Source: Chinchilla lanigera
Lineage: Eukaryota; Chordata; Mammalia; Rodentia; Chinchillidae
Reading direction: 5' to 3'
NCBI RefSeq assembly: GCF_000276665.1
Contig: NW_004955416.1
Coordinates: forward strand, 3,058,124 to 3,122,123
Length of the DNA stretch: 64,000 bases
Numbering within the stretch: position 1 is the stretch's first letter; each line of letters opens with the position of its first letter. The notes below the pieces were generated by a model. The model had not been told where the DNA came from. It ran no database searches and saw only the letters and a list, made by a program, of their open reading frames with translations. Of the stretch, positions 44,481-56,800 are shown in pieces. The position numbers and the translations under genes are program-made.

Positions 44481-45378
44481 TTTCAATTGATAAATTTGGT
44501 AGGTGAAGGTACAGGACATAACATACGATTCTTACAAAATAAATGCAGAGAGGACCCAAGACCAAAAGATACACTTTTTCCTTGAGCAAATCTACTACTG
44601 TACAACAGATGGAATTGGACATCTCCCAATGAGCAGAAGGCCCTACAGACACTTGAAAATGCAAGATAAGGAGAGTGTTTTGAGGCAAACATTAAGAGAA
44701 AAGGACAGATTTTCCCTACAACGAGAGAAAATTCTCCTAAATCAGAGGGAGAAGAAGAGATGCAGATTCCTAGCAGGTAGGTCAGTAAGCTCTTAAAAAG
44801 TGGTCCTACACTCTGGACAGCTGCTATAAACCAAGAGGTGGTGACTAAAGTAGTCTCCTAGGCAACCTCACAGAGAGTTTCCAGTGAGATCCAAACTCAC
44901 TGGCGCATGCAACCTGGTGGGTACGAATGAAAGATGGCTCAACTGCAAATAGTGTGACTACCAGCCATCATCCTTCTCCTGTCCACGATGTCTTCTCAAA
45001 ATGACCTTCATAAATCTTTGCAAACCTGTTACACTAACTAATCTTGAAGAACAGGAGGTGGAGGTATCTTCTAAAGAATGATATTAATTTTTCTGGTAAA
45101 TCAATAGAATCAAGAGATAGGGCTTGAAAGACAAATGGAGTTAGCTTATAGAAAAGTAAGAGCATGTATATTTCTTGTACCTTGAATTTTGGAGCTATGA
45201 TTTCCACCTGTTGCAAATTCTGTCTTTCCTTCATATTTTTCAAATTGACCTCAAACTTCTACAGCTTTGGTTGGGCCTATTGCTTGTACCCTTTCTGCTG
45301 CTCCCAGATACTACTTTCTTTCTGAACTCACAGGCAGCAGAGACTCTGTCGCCTGAAAAGTATTGTATTGTAATCTGG
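44481..45378. other. Unique sequence
   Basis: A 97-codon plus-strand frame at 44503-44796 is rich in Lys/Arg/Gln/Glu (RQTLREKDRFSLQREKILLN) and has no domain I know. It is likely chance in a purine-rich stretch. Confidence 0.4.
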
Positions 45379-45520
45379 ATTCTTTTTTTTTTTTTTTATT
45401 TTCTCATTTTATTAGTACATGTTTTCAGTACATTTCTTCTGAGGAGTTGGTACATGTACATAACACATCTTAGTTACATTGCTTTTTCATCCCCTATTGA
45501 AGAAACTCAGTTCTACGCTA
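45379..45520 (-). mobile_element. L1 LINE, extreme 3' end, antisense
   Basis: Poly-T (45379-45401), then ATTTTATTAGTACATG, GGAGTTGGTACATGTACATA and CACATCTTAGTTACATTG. This is the antisense 3' terminus of the L1 type ending at 19645 (TATGTACATGTACCAACTCC). About 140 bp only. Confidence 0.8.
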
Positions 45521-46457
45521 CAAATGTGAATTGAAGGAAAATAAATATTCTTTTTGGACAGTCAAAAGAAGTTATGAGTAATTCAATGCTGGCATCCCTT
45601 CCTTCTGTCTGGTTTTCTCTGGAACCACTTAGAATGAGTCTTTCTTAGCTGTTAACTTAGAATTTTTCTCCAGTTGTTGCATTATTGAATAAATCTTTCT
45701 TTCCCTGTTTTCTTAGATCTCAATTTTTAATTCATATCATCAAAATAATAGATTCAATAGTATTTAATAACTTCTGTATAAAGTACTTCATGAGGTCTTA
45801 TTCTAGCAGTTATAGTTAATAATAGTATAAAATAGTATTGAGTGAGAGAGGTTAAGTGAAGTGGGCAGGTGTAGGATCTGTATGGGCTGAGTTTGGAAAT
45901 AACTCTGATCAGCGATAATGCTTGAATATTGGTATTATGGGATAGCAGGAGCCTTGGTCTGAAGGTAAGGTCCCACAGAAAATGCAATTTTCTCAAACTG
46001 GAAATTTAAATTCTAATGTATGAAATTATTTAGTCACTTATCATTTCATTTCATTGTTCAAATATTTTTCCAAAACTGTTTATTAAACTAAGTGAAATCG
46101 TTACTAAAATTTTATAGTGATAAATGACATCAGAAGTATGTTTTTTCTTGTGTTTGGTAATTCCAACACTTCATTTCATGTCTTTCTCAAGTTCTTTTGA
46201 AGCAGAACCTGTGACAAGCATTTAGGGATGTGTTGTTTATTAAGTGAAAACTCTCAGGTGAAAACTATGGAGGAAGCAGGATCTAGTAGAAAAAGGATGT
46301 AAGCAAGGATGTGGTTGACAGCCCGATTCCACAGGGAGTTCTGGAGCATAAATTGCATGGTGGATATAGTCTTTTACAATGAGGTAAGGAGCTGACCTAT
46401 TACAACCCCCTTTCCAAGAGTCAGCCATTGGTTGTAGGCTGCTGAAGCCATCTTATG

Positions 46458-46458
<1 letters not shown>
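45521..46458. other. Unique sequence
   Basis: No gene or repeat recognised. Confidence 0.4.

Positions 46459-46507
<49 letters not shown>
46459..46507 (+). repeat. (TG)n microsatellite
   Basis: About 24 uninterrupted TG units, the longest such run in the window. Confidence 0.97.
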
Positions 46508-48399
46508 TATTTCTCCAAGAAGGTGGCTGTCAGGGCAAAAGGTCATCCTTCAACAATCACAGGAGCTTACCTTATCCCAAAAGACACTTGGTCGGGGTAC
46601 CAATCACTTTATTTGAGACTTTCCATTTTTAACATCTTCTGTATTTTAGAAATACAGTAAATTCCAAATATTTGATTCAACATTTACTAATATTTAAAAC
46701 CTTTACTAATGTTAACATATTTTAACATTTAATATATAAAAATGTATTTCATATTCCAACTTATGTTAAATTATTTAGCTACTCAAATGCATTATTTTTC
46801 ATAACTTTCTGATTTTTGGAGTGCTGTTAAGTGGAGCAAGTACTAAAAGATCCAATGAAGAATTCTCTTGTAATAAGGAATGTTAGAAAAAATTGTGTTG
46901 CTATATTTTGAAGCTTTCTTCACTATTCTTATTCATCTAGGATGTGCTGGTATTATATATGTTTTCAAGAACAGAATTTATTTTACCTAAAATTTGCCAG
47001 AAAGAGAAAAAATAATTCTAATGAGTAAGGTTATAGGAAGAATATGCAAGAGAAAGTAGAATTGACATTTAGAAAAGAACAGGGCAGTGACACTATTTTA
47101 AGTATATTATTTAGAGGTGCCTTTTCATTGTTGGTGATTAGTACCAAGAATTATAAATGGTTTTGTAGGTTCAAATATCTTATGAAGGTTATCATCCTGC
47201 AGTCACCGCAGGTATTGAGAATTTGTATATTGGTCAAGTAAGTTGTTTTTTATTTCTTGTAAGAACAAGAAAGAAAATGGAATTCAACCCATCAGTCAGC
47301 ATTAAGAAAGGAAGAAGAAAAAGTCTTGATTCTACGAGATAAGAAATTAGACTGAAGTCCTGATTTTCTCCTTCTCCACTGTCATCTTAGTGGGCCACTT
47401 AGATCTGTGCAGGAAGGCACAACACTCTTGAGGATAACACTTATCTCTTTCTCTCTTTCAACAATGATCAGGTATCGCAGATGTCTCTGTACATCAGATA
47501 CTATTATTAAAGATTTGAAACTTACAGAATTTATTCCACATTGTGTGTCTTTACTGGCTGACTAGGAACCGTCTGAAACTTGTTATTTCACATTGGTACT
47601 GTACATATGTCTCCAGAGTGTAGGAGCTTTATAAACAACACATTTTGATCTGAGCAGATGTACTGCATCTCTAGAGGTTACAGAGTTCATTATTGCAGAC
47701 AGCCCACCTAACATCCATTTGCTGAGATTCCATTAGGAACTTTAAAATACAATGCAAGATGTCTGAATGAGCAGTTTATTTGGTGAGCAGAAGGATATTC
47801 ATATCTCTTCCAGACAAGGAAAAGTTTTGTTACAATAGCAGTGGCCACATTCAAGTGATATATATTTGTAATATTGACTACTACTATGTGGGTACTACTA
47901 ATGGTTTTTACTGGTTCCTAAAATAAATGTCTGTGAGCCGCACTTAACAGACATGATACATCCATTTTTATAATCCAGGGAGGGACTAGTGTTATTGTTC
48001 TGTAGGATAGTAAGGAAATACGGAAGCAGATGGGGATAGAAGATATCCTTATATGTTTTGATTCATGTTGTAGCCACGTGGTCTTCTGCTCCAGCAGAAA
48101 TGATTCTGTTCTTCCAGAAAAAAAATCTACTTTAAGATTAGCCAGACAGAAAATGGTGTCTCTTAAAACAAAGGGCTTAAAGAGGAAATTGCGAAATATA
48201 TTAAATTTTTCTCAAATGAAATATGACTCCTAGGATGGCAATCAATTTTTAGTTGAGAGGTAGTGAATAGGGGTTAAATCACGAATTCACACTTTCCCTT
48301 GTGATCATCAAATCAGCACTCTTAAATTATCTTCTTTAAGGCTCAAAGTCACTTGTTTTATGCTTCTTCCATGTCCCTGGTGCTAGCATATTAATGGTC
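46508..48399. other. Unique AT-rich sequence
   Basis: No gene recognised. Frames of 60-67 codons lack domains. Confidence 0.4.
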
Positions 48400-48760
48400 T
48401 TTGCCATTTGTAGAGTAGCAAGCTGCCAGATCAATAAGCGTGCTTAGCTGCTTGCCATTAAAATTGATCTGTACTCTCCTTCCGATTGACGTCATATCCA
48501 GCTGTAAATATCATCAAGTAAGCTGTCAACTCATTTTCATTATGAGTGTTTTTCATCTGAAAAGATGGACTTCGGTTGGACAGCACATTAAGATTTTTCT
48601 TCATTATTTCTGACATTTCCTCAATAGCATCAAGAACTTCTTTAAAGGAAAATCAGGATTGGCCAGTAACTTTTATAATAAAAGGCATCAAACATCAGCT
48701 GCTGCAAAAGTAGCAAACAAGGAAAAAAACAACCAAAACTCACCTTTGCCAGCTTGAATA
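48400..48760. promoter_or_regulatory. Candidate regulatory element with a consensus CRE
   Basis: Repeat-free block holding a perfect palindromic cAMP-response element TGACGTCA at 48487-48494 and an E-box CAGCTG at 48499-48504. About 60 bp to the left, CAGATCAAT (48427-48435) is repeated inverted as ATTGATCTG (48463-48471). A second E-box region (CAGCTGCTGCAAAAG) lies near 48695. The CRE 8-mer contains a CpG and is usually lost by mutation when unselected. Function is inferred only. Confidence 0.4.
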
Positions 48761-49429
48761 TTACTAATTAACATGAAATTCTAAAGTGGCAAGACTTGGA
48801 TATTCTCTTTGACATGTAAACCAGGCCCAAGAGACTTTCAGGAGCACCTGGGTTTCTGTAAAGAAAATTCTAGTGCTGTGCTCTTGGAGAGACACATTTC
48901 TTAAAGGATTGACTGTAGGGACTTTAAAGAAGCATTTGTTGCTTCGAACATTGATCAAAAGTCCTCCCTGAAAAGAATCTGGAAATTTAGTGCCCTATGC
49001 TGTTGAGAGTACATACCTGATTGTCCACCCAGGACAAAATCTTGGGAAGTCACAATTTTCCGATAGAGTGCCACACTTATCCCATTACTTTAGTTTTTAA
49101 AGAATATTCCTCTTTCCTTACCTGGTGACAGAAAACACTGTTCCCCTCATCTTTGTCTACCATCCAGCCTCCAGTGAAAGGTCAATAGAGAAGCAAAACT
49201 AATTGCAAGTGACTTACAGCCTATGTGTTCTTCTACAATTCTAATTGGTATAAATACAGCAACATGTGTTTATACACATGTAATTTGAATATAAACAAAC
49301 AAGCATAAAACATTTTCTTCTTAATAAAATGCACACAAAAGTTGGCAAACATTTTTAAGTTCTCAGATAGTATAATTATTACATATTTAAGTGATGCTTG
49401 TTCTCTTTGCCACAAAATAGATTTACTTA
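48761..49429. other. Unique sequence
   Basis: No gene or repeat recognised. Confidence 0.4.
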
Positions 49430-50865
49430 TTTTTTACATCACAACTTGATTTTTATGGCCATTTTTAAATTTCAGTTTATTATTACGTACAATTGTGTAG
49501 CACATAATGTGTGCATTCCTGTGGGATGTTGGTGCACGTACGTAACACATTTTAATTCCTTTTTTCATCCCCTCCGTGCCCAGCCCGATCTCTTGATCCC
49601 CTTCTTTTTTTGTACATATTTGCAGAATATAATGTTTGTATTCCTTGTGTGGAGTTGCTATGTGTACATAACACATCCCAATTCCTTTTCTCCATCCCTT
49701 ATCACCTCCCTACTTCTCTATTCTGTCTCTTGATCCTCTCCCTCTTTTAGAACTAGCTCTTTCCCTACGTCTTATTATATACATATCTTTTATTTTGCTC
49801 TTTATTGCTACTTTGAGTTTCTTCCATGAGAGAAATCATGCGATATTTAAGCTTGTGTGTCTGACTGACCTTACTTAACTCATTATCTCCAGGTTCATCC
49901 ATTTTCCTACAAATGATTCAAACTTATCTTTTTGGCAAAGTAGTACTCCATGGCGCATAAATACCATATTTTCTTTATCCATTTATCTGTTGATGGACAT
50001 ATGGGCTGCTCCCAAGATTTAACTAGTATGAATTGTGCTGCCCTAAACATGGGTATGCATATATCACTATAATGTGATATCTTTATCTGGAAGATACCTA
50101 GAAGGGGGCTACCTGGATTACATGGCACTTCTAGTTTTAGTTTTCTGAGAATGCCCATACTGATTTCCAAAGTGGCTATGCTAATTTGCCCTTGTACCAA
50201 CAGTGTAGAAGGCTTCCTTCTTCCCTATAGCCTCTCTAGCATTTGTTATTACTTGATTTCTTAGTGATGGCCATTCTTTCTAGGGTAAGGCAGAATCACA
50301 GGATTGTTTTAATTTGCATTTTGTAATGGCCAGTGATGTTGAGCATTTCTTCATGTGTTTATTGGCCGGTTGTACTTCGTGTTCTGTGAAGTGTGTATTC
50401 ATTGTGCTTGCCTAATTTTTGATTGGGTCCTTTATTTGGGGGGTTTACTTTTTGCTTTTTATAATATTCTAGATATTAGTCCTCTGAGGAGTCAATGCCA
50501 GCAACTTTTTACAATTCTGTAAGTTGTCTTTTCACTCTGTTGATTTTGTTTGTTTTTGCTGTCCAGTAGCTTTTTAATTTAATGTTATCCCATTTGTTGA
50601 TTCTCAGAACCATTTCCTGTGCAACTGGGCTTCTGTTCAGAAAGTCCTTGCCTCTACCTATAACTTTAGGAGTTTTATGTATCTTGTCTTCCAGTAGGTT
50701 AAATGTTTCTGCTTTAACATTTAGTTCTTTGATCCATTTTGATTCTAGTTTGGTACATGGTGAGAGATATGGGTCTAGATTCACCCTGCTTCATGTGGGT
50801 AGCAAGTTCTCCCAACACCATTTATTACAGAGGTTATCTTTCTTCTGCTGAAATTAGGTTAATCT
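49430..50865 (-). mobile_element. L1 LINE, ORF2 C-terminal half and 3' UTR, antisense
   Basis: The minus-strand frame 50509-50784 reads NLLEDKIHKTPKVIGRG, then SPVAQEMVLRINKWDNIKLK, typical ORF2. Frame 49907-50200 reads GSPLLGIFQIKI, then KSWEQPICPSTDKWIKKIWY and CAMEYYFA, the C-terminus. The 3' UTR occupies the left end and is partly repeated (see findings). 5' truncated at about 50865 on the right. Several stops. Confidence 0.92.
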
Positions 50866-51580
50866 CCATCACTGTACATACCCTTTGAAACCTCTGCTAG
50901 GAAATATATTTTACAATTCAATGTCAAGCAAACTTTGCTTTTTATGAGTAATAGGGATGTTTTTATTGATAATGAGACCAATTTTGTTTACTGACTATAT
51001 TTTCATTTAGTATTAGCAATAGGAAGCTCTGAATTAAATTTGAAATTATGCAATAGAAAATCCAATAGGAGTTAAGAATATATATGTTCTGTATATGTGC
51101 ATTGTTGATTTTTACTTTTACCATTATTATTATATTGTACCAATTGCTTTTAAACTGTCTCAAATCATTTGTGAAAAAAGACAGTATAGAAGTAATTATA
51201 AATAAAATATTATTTATCAGAATATCAGTTGATATTATTTTGAAAACTTGTCAGCTTCCAGCAAAAGAGAAAACCATTACTGACTGGCTTTAAGACATTC
51301 TATATTCTCTTTCATAGTATTAGGAAAATTTATATTTCTGTGAATTAATACTTAGTAATAGATGCTAGAAGATTTTACTGTATCTTTGCTCATCCTTACT
51401 ACTGGCTTGCAAACAGAGAAAACATATCCCATTGTTTTAAATGTGAGAGAGAGTTTGTGTACCCTATTTAAAGTCACTTATCTGTTTGATGATAAAACCA
51501 TGCTGGAATTCCTCACATGAAGTGGAGTAGTAAACTACTGCATAGTCTGATGCACTTTAAATTATAAGAGTGTAAGTTCC
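50866..51580. other. Unique AT-rich sequence
   Basis: No gene or repeat recognised. Confidence 0.4.
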
Positions 51581-51660
51581 AGGTTGCGGATATTGCCCAG
51601 TGGCATAGCACCTGCCTGGCGAGGGCAAGGTCCTGAGTTCAATTTCCAGTAGAGAAAAAA
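51581..51660 (+). repeat. ID/BC1-like SINE, older copy
   Basis: AGGTTGCGGATATTGCCCAG head (diverged), GCACCTGCCTGGCGAGGGCA, AGGTCCTGAGTTCAATTTCC and a poly-A tail. Possible duplication AAGTTCC at 51574-51580 and 51669-51675. More diverged than most ID copies here. Confidence 0.82.
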
Positions 51661-51959
51661 AAGAATGGAAGTTCCTTATTTTTCCTATGTTTGATTTGAG
51701 TGCAAGTGGCTAGCAAAGAGTAAATACTAAAGAATATTTGATACATAAGTGAAAGAACAAATTAACTAATTATGAGTAATATAATGAATAACAAAAGTCA
51801 CATATAAAAGTATGAATAATATAATTATTTCATGGCATAACAAAATTTATAATGAAATAATTTGGATTTATGTTAATATTTATATTATTTGTACCGCATA
51901 ATATAATTAAGGTGATAAATACCTATTACTTCATACATATCTCATAGATGATTCTATGT
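51661..51959. other. Unique AT-rich sequence
   Basis: No feature seen. Confidence 0.4.
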
Positions 51960-52080
51960 AAACCATTTCACTGACTTTTCATAGATCTTTAAATTCATGG
52001 GAAACTAGGCTCAGAGGTAAGATGAAGTAACTAGCTGTAGATGTTGGTGGTGAAGCTGGTGTTTGAATCCCCCTGGAACT
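51960..52080 (-). repeat. MIR SINE, antisense
   Basis: Plus-strand order GGGAAACTAGGCTCAGAGGT, AAGATGAAGTAACTAGCTGT, GTGGTGAAGCTGGTGTTTGA, then ATCCCC. This is reversed MIR (GAGGAAACTGAGGC..., TAAGTAACTTGCC, AGCTGGGATTTGAACCC). Confidence 0.65.
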
Positions 52081-52199
52081 CTAGAGATCATGATCATGTG
52101 AAACTGCTGGTAAATGATCTTTTTTGAGTTCTGGCTCATGTTTTAATGAGTTCCACATTTTACATGTCTACTAAAGTAACTCACAGCGACTTATCAACA

Positions 52200-53110
52200 C
52201 ATTTGGTTACTTTTGCTGCCCTGAAATTTGTTCTTCACTTGGCATCCAGGACCCCACCTGCTCTTGAGTCTTCCTACCTGTCTGGTCAATGCTCTTGCAC
52301 ATTCCTGCTCTTTTCCTGAAGAGTAGAATGCTTATGTGCCCAGTGTTTAGTTCTTGGTCGTCTTCATTCTCTGTCAACACTCATTGCCTTGCAGAAATCA
52401 TCAGCAATCCAGCATCGTGGCACTAAAGAGCAGTTTTCCTCCCAGATGCCCAAACTTCTATATTTAGCCTAGACCCCTTTCCTAACTTCTAGCTTCACAA
52501 ATTCAACCGCCTACTTTATATTTCCATGTAGATATCTATGTGGCAGTTCAAATGAAACATGTCCAAGTTTGAACATTACATCTTTCTTCCTAAACTTGCT
52601 CTGCACTAGTTTTTTTTTTTCATCTCAGCTGAAGGCAAAGACATTGTCTTAAGTGTTCAGGCCAGAAACCTTGTGTATCAACCTCCTTTGTTTTCATCTT
52701 CCATATCTACTACATAAGCAAATTCCATTGGCAGCATATTGATCTAGAGCTGGGTTACTGGACAAATTCTGATTGCTTCTATTACTATCCTAGTTCGAAC
52801 CTCCTGAATCTCTATCATTTCTCCTCTGGATGATCACGGTAGACTCCTAAATGGTCTCTGATTCAGCATTTCTCCTCACAATCAGTACAGCCACCATGAG
52901 GGTCTTTTTGAAACATAAATAACATCAGATAGTTGTTTATTCAAAAACCATCTAATGGTTCTCTATTTCCTTAGCAGAAAATGTTGGTCTTCAAAGTTGT
53001 CTTCAAGTTTCTATACGTTTTATAATTGACATATAATCCTTCCTGGACTATTGGGAGTCCTGTACTATTCCTTATTATGTTCCCTTTTTCATGGAGGCCC
53101 AGAAATATTA
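52200..53110 (+). mobile_element. L2 LINE, internal portion
   Basis: Long diverged stretch with L2 phrases in order: CAAATGAAACATGTCCAAGT, TAAACTTGCTCTGCACTAG, GGCCAGAAACCTTGTGTATC, AAGCAAATTCCATTGGCAGC, TCTGGATGATCACGGTAGAC, CCTAAATGGTCTCTGATTCA and AAACCATCTAATGGTTCTCT. They resemble the L2 region upstream of its 3' UTR. No open frame survives. The left boundary is uncertain. Confidence 0.6.
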
Positions 53111-54289
53111 AACATGCTTAAGAAAACATTGCCTCACAACATTTTCATCATAATATATTTTTATCAGCCTCCTTTCCAATGTGTATTTTGATAGTCTACT
53201 TTGTAAAGTATATTTAATTTTAACATTATTTTCTTCACCCATACTACATACTTGTTAGTTAGCTGTCTATTTTGCTTAGTGCTAAAACACTGAACATCAT
53301 AAAAAACGAAATTCAGTAACTAGAGAGAAATTCTTTTAAAAAGTATGACAATATTTTAATAGACTTTCTCATCAATTTATTGTACTTATTTTCTTTCAAA
53401 CATCTAACAGAATTTCCTATTTACATATGAACAGAAAATAAAGTGATTGAATTTGTAATGAATGTTAAATATCCCATACTATAAATCACGTTTCAAACTC
53501 TAAAATGTGGAGTGACAAAGAGTATTTTTCTGAATTTCATATACTCTCTTTAAGGAAATGATTTGAATTTAGTATATTACATTTATTGTTATTACTTTGT
53601 TTTCTCAAAAATAAAATAACAGGTACTCTCTTTTAATGACTTGCTTAATTTTCTCCTGTCTTGATTGACAATTAAGATTGCCTTGGATTTTCAATCTGTT
53701 TTGTGAGTTTAATCCTCCCTTCCCAAGTTCAGTGTTCATTTTCTTAGGTTGATTTGATTCATTTTCAATTAATTAATTTACAATTAATTAATTAATTCCC
53801 TCTTGACAACTGCCTTAGTGGCATCACAACTCATATTAATGATGTAGTGCCCGTTCTAATTAAAATCAATATGTAGCTCTTAATGACATACTCTTATCTA
53901 GTAGAAATAGTGAAACATTAAATAGAATTCATTCTATTTTTAAGTCAAGACCCATAAGACCTAATATCATTTGATAATGTAATTGCAACAAATTATTTAT
54001 TTAATATCTTATAATAAATATGCCTAAAATTCTTTATATGCTAGTAATCAACACACTGTCTAGAAACTAAAAAGATTTTGCCTTTTCAATCAGATAAGTC
54101 GGTCTCCTTTCTTAGGTGTTATCCATTTCATTCAGGGGTATGTAATGTATTCATTCATATGACATCTATTTTGCTAGACTTTATCATGATTTAAATCTGA
54201 GATTTGTTTCAATTATTGGTAAATTTGTAGAGTATGGGCTTCTTCTTAACAGACTTTTTAGTTTCATTTGTGAATCTGACACTGACTTG
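53111..54289. other. Unique AT-rich sequence
   Basis: Includes a (TTAA)-like run, ATTAATTAATTTACAATTAA, repeated at 53768-53798. No gene recognised. Confidence 0.4.
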
Positions 54290-54500
54290 AAATAACACAT
54301 TAGGAGGACATGACATTACTCTACGCATCACTCCTGGAGCAGCACTGATGCAGTTTTATAGTGGACTGGGACAAGGATTAAATTATCACCCCCTCCCGAT
54401 TACAGAACTGCCAGTTTATTGTAATATGTTACTGCAGAGAAAGCAGAGAGAGCTCATCTGATACTAGCTGAAATGTTGCATGCAACTTAATATACTGTGG
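54290..54500. promoter_or_regulatory. Possible conserved non-coding element
   Basis: Repeat-free, balanced sequence with a retained CpG at TCTACGCATCAC and another at CCTCCCGATTACAG, and a TGTTGCATGCAACTT palindrome at about 54475-54487. The evidence is compositional only. Confidence 0.25.
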
Positions 54501-55774
54501 GTTTTGTCCAACTAATGATGGTGGATATAATGTTCAAAAGAGTTTTAGGATCACGTGTATTAAGATAAAGAGAAGCTATGCCTTCTTAAGCCAAGGGAAA
54601 GGTCTAAAGTATATTCTCAACAACCCAATTGCCTACAGACATGTTACTCTGTGCTTGTTTATCTCACTTGCTTTCCTTGGTCTGCCTTATGATTTTGCCT
54701 TTTTCTCTTTGACTATTTAACATCACGCAAGAACACCAACATCTCTAACCAATATCACAGTGTATTTAAATCCAAGAAATTGATATTCAGCCACAGCTTA
54801 TTCTATGCAAATATCTGTGTTGAAAGGTTTATAAAAACAGAAGAACTTCCAGTTTTCAAGGGGTTCACATTTCTCAAGGAATTTTCTTTTCAGTGTCTAT
54901 TTCTCCCACATAGCAAGTTAGAATTGGTCTATGTGGACCTTTTTGAAAAAAAAATATTTTTCTAGTTTATATTTTATTTGAGCCCTTTCATTTGGTTTTG
55001 TTTGATTTTTTTTAATTATCTCTGTATCTTGTCATATATTTTGCTTCCAACTCTGGAAGGTTATTTAAAAATTAAGTAAGTCCTTTAGTGTATTCTCTTT
55101 AATGAACTATTGAGCAACATAACAACTGTTTTGATATTGAACAGTTAAGTCATATCTTATGGGGAATAGTGAAAGCTTACTCCAGTACAAAAGCAAAACA
55201 AACAGACACTAATTCTGTAATGCATCTGTGAGATGCAGTTCAAATTATTTATCCCTTGAGAATCACTGGCTATACAATATAGAGAAAAGCACCTTTCAAG
55301 GGAATAACCTAACACAGGCATTTCTCCTTATCAATGCCAGTATTAATCTTTGTTGAAGCCTACATGGAGGGTAATGCTCCCAGTAAATCTGGTGACCTGG
55401 GTAGTTTGTACATTCAATGACATGTACTAAAATAGCAAATCAACTTTTTAGCTTTAGAAGGCTCTTGGGCTTTCTTTAATCAGACTATTGATTCTCTTGC
55501 CCAATTGCTGTTACTACCAAACACAGATGCACAACTCTGGCATACACTATTCATGATCAAAATCAGCCAGGAACATTAACTTTTCACTTGTACACACTCA
55601 AGCACTCTGGAATCTATCTTAAGAAGCTGAGAACTGTCATCAAAATCATTGCTCTGGCACTGTCCTCTGTTATCAAAAAATAATAAACTGATGTAAATAT
55701 TCTTTTCTTGTTTCCCTGGGCCATAAATGATAATGTTTTAGATTATAAGGACTTAAAAATTAAAAAGGAACATA
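54501..55774. other. Unique sequence
   Basis: No gene or repeat recognised. The 55330-55520 stretch has a clean texture that might reflect constraint, but nothing specific can be named. Confidence 0.4.
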
Positions 55775-55870
55775 AAGATTAAGATATATTATGTTCATAT
55801 ACCAACTCTTTATTATGAATTATAAATACATATGTACTGACATATAACAATAAAAATAAAAATTAAAGAA
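55775..55870 (+). mobile_element. L1 LINE, extreme 3' end
   Basis: AAGATATATTATGTTCATAT, ACCAACTCTTTATTATGAAT and an AATAAAAATAAAAATT tail match the 3' terminus of the L1 copies at 19645 and 25325. About 95 bp only. Confidence 0.6.
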
Positions 55871-56133
55871 AGATGGAAAGAATCAAAATATAAGAAATAT
55901 AAACCATATTGCATTTAGTTGTCAATATTTTCTTTTTCTGTCCTTTTCCCCAAAAGTAACCCTTAGTCTTGCTTTCTTATGTGTCCTTCCATATTCATTA
56001 TATAGACTTTATGTATCCATTTCTATGTATCATCTATATCTGTCATTCTTTTAGAAAGCAAATATTGGCAGATTTTATACATTATTAATAAATCAATTTT
56101 GTACACTGAAAACTGTCTGTTGAAGAACTCCAG

Positions 56134-56136
<3 letters not shown>
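55871..56136. other. AT-rich spacer
   Basis: Nothing recognised. Confidence 0.4.

Positions 56137-56171
<35 letters not shown>
56137..56171. repeat. (AT)n microsatellite
   Basis: About 17 uninterrupted AT units. Confidence 0.96.
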
Positions 56172-56174
<3 letters not shown>

Positions 56175-56372
56175 CTGTCAAAGAGGTATAATATCATTCC
56201 TTACTCCAAAGTCTGTTCTATACATAGGTACTTATGCTAAAAGATATAATATGGAAAAATACATCATTTACAACTGAATGCAGTATTCAGTTCTACATGT
56301 CTTGAATTGTTTACTTTGCTAATCTGTTTTTGTCTTAAAAACGTAAAACAGTATCACTTAAGTGACCAGTTA
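56172..56372. other. AT-rich spacer
   Basis: No feature seen. Confidence 0.4.
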
Positions 56373-56471
56373 TTTTTTGTTGTGTTGTTTTCCTTCTGGT
56401 ATCAGGAATCGAACTCAGGACCTTATACTTGCCAGGCAGGAACTGTGCCACTGAGCTAAATCTCCAGCCCC
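56373..56471 (-). repeat. ID/BC1-like SINE
   Basis: Minus-strand element with the GGGGCTGGAGATTTAGCTCAG head. A perfect 14-bp duplication, TAAGTGACCAGTTA, lies at 56359-56372 and 56472-56485. The joint GGTACC is changed to GATACC on the minus strand. Confidence 0.93.
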
Positions 56472-56692
56472 TAAGTGACCAGTTAGAACAATGAAGACTA
56501 TGAAAGTACTTTACACTGGCTTATGAATATTGTTTTATGATATAGTAACTATATCATCAAAAACACTAGCAAGCACTTCTTCAACCAGGAGATCAAGAAT
56601 AACTAATGTCATGTTGATAATTTACTAGTGAATAGGTCACACTGACAGCGTGTAATCAGTCAAAGTCACCAAACATTAAAATAATACACTTA
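56472..56692. other. Unique spacer
   Basis: No feature seen between the two SINEs. Confidence 0.4.
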
Positions 56693-56790
56693 GGGGCTGG
56701 GGGTTTAGCTCAGTGACACAGCGCTTGCCTGGCAAGTGCAAGGTCATGAGTTCGATTCCCAGTACTGGAAAAAAACAAAAAAAGAAAAAA
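56693..56790 (+). repeat. ID/BC1-like SINE, well preserved
   Basis: Plus-strand copy with the clearest reading: GGGGCTGGGGGTTTAGCTCA, A box in TTTAGCTCAGTG, CTTGCCTGGCAAGTGCAAGG, B-box-like ATGAGTTCGATTCCC, then a mixed A/C/G tail. The 10-bp duplication AATACACTTA lies at 56683-56692 and 56791-56800. A frame crossing its tail is not a gene. It faces the SINE at 56373 in opposite orientation. Confidence 0.94.
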
Positions 56791-56800
56791 AATACACTTA

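Noticed and set aside
44503..44796. 97-codon charged frame
   Set aside because: Purine-rich sequence explains the Lys/Arg/Glu content; no family or heptad pattern recognised.
53768..53798. TTAATTAA run considered as a replication origin or piggyBac footprint
   Set aside because: Low-complexity AT sequence; no second feature supports either idea.
56693..56790. tRNA-like A and B boxes, considered as a tRNA gene
   Set aside because: The sequence does not fold into a full cloverleaf, has a poly-A tail and target duplications, and matches the other SINEs. It is a SINE.
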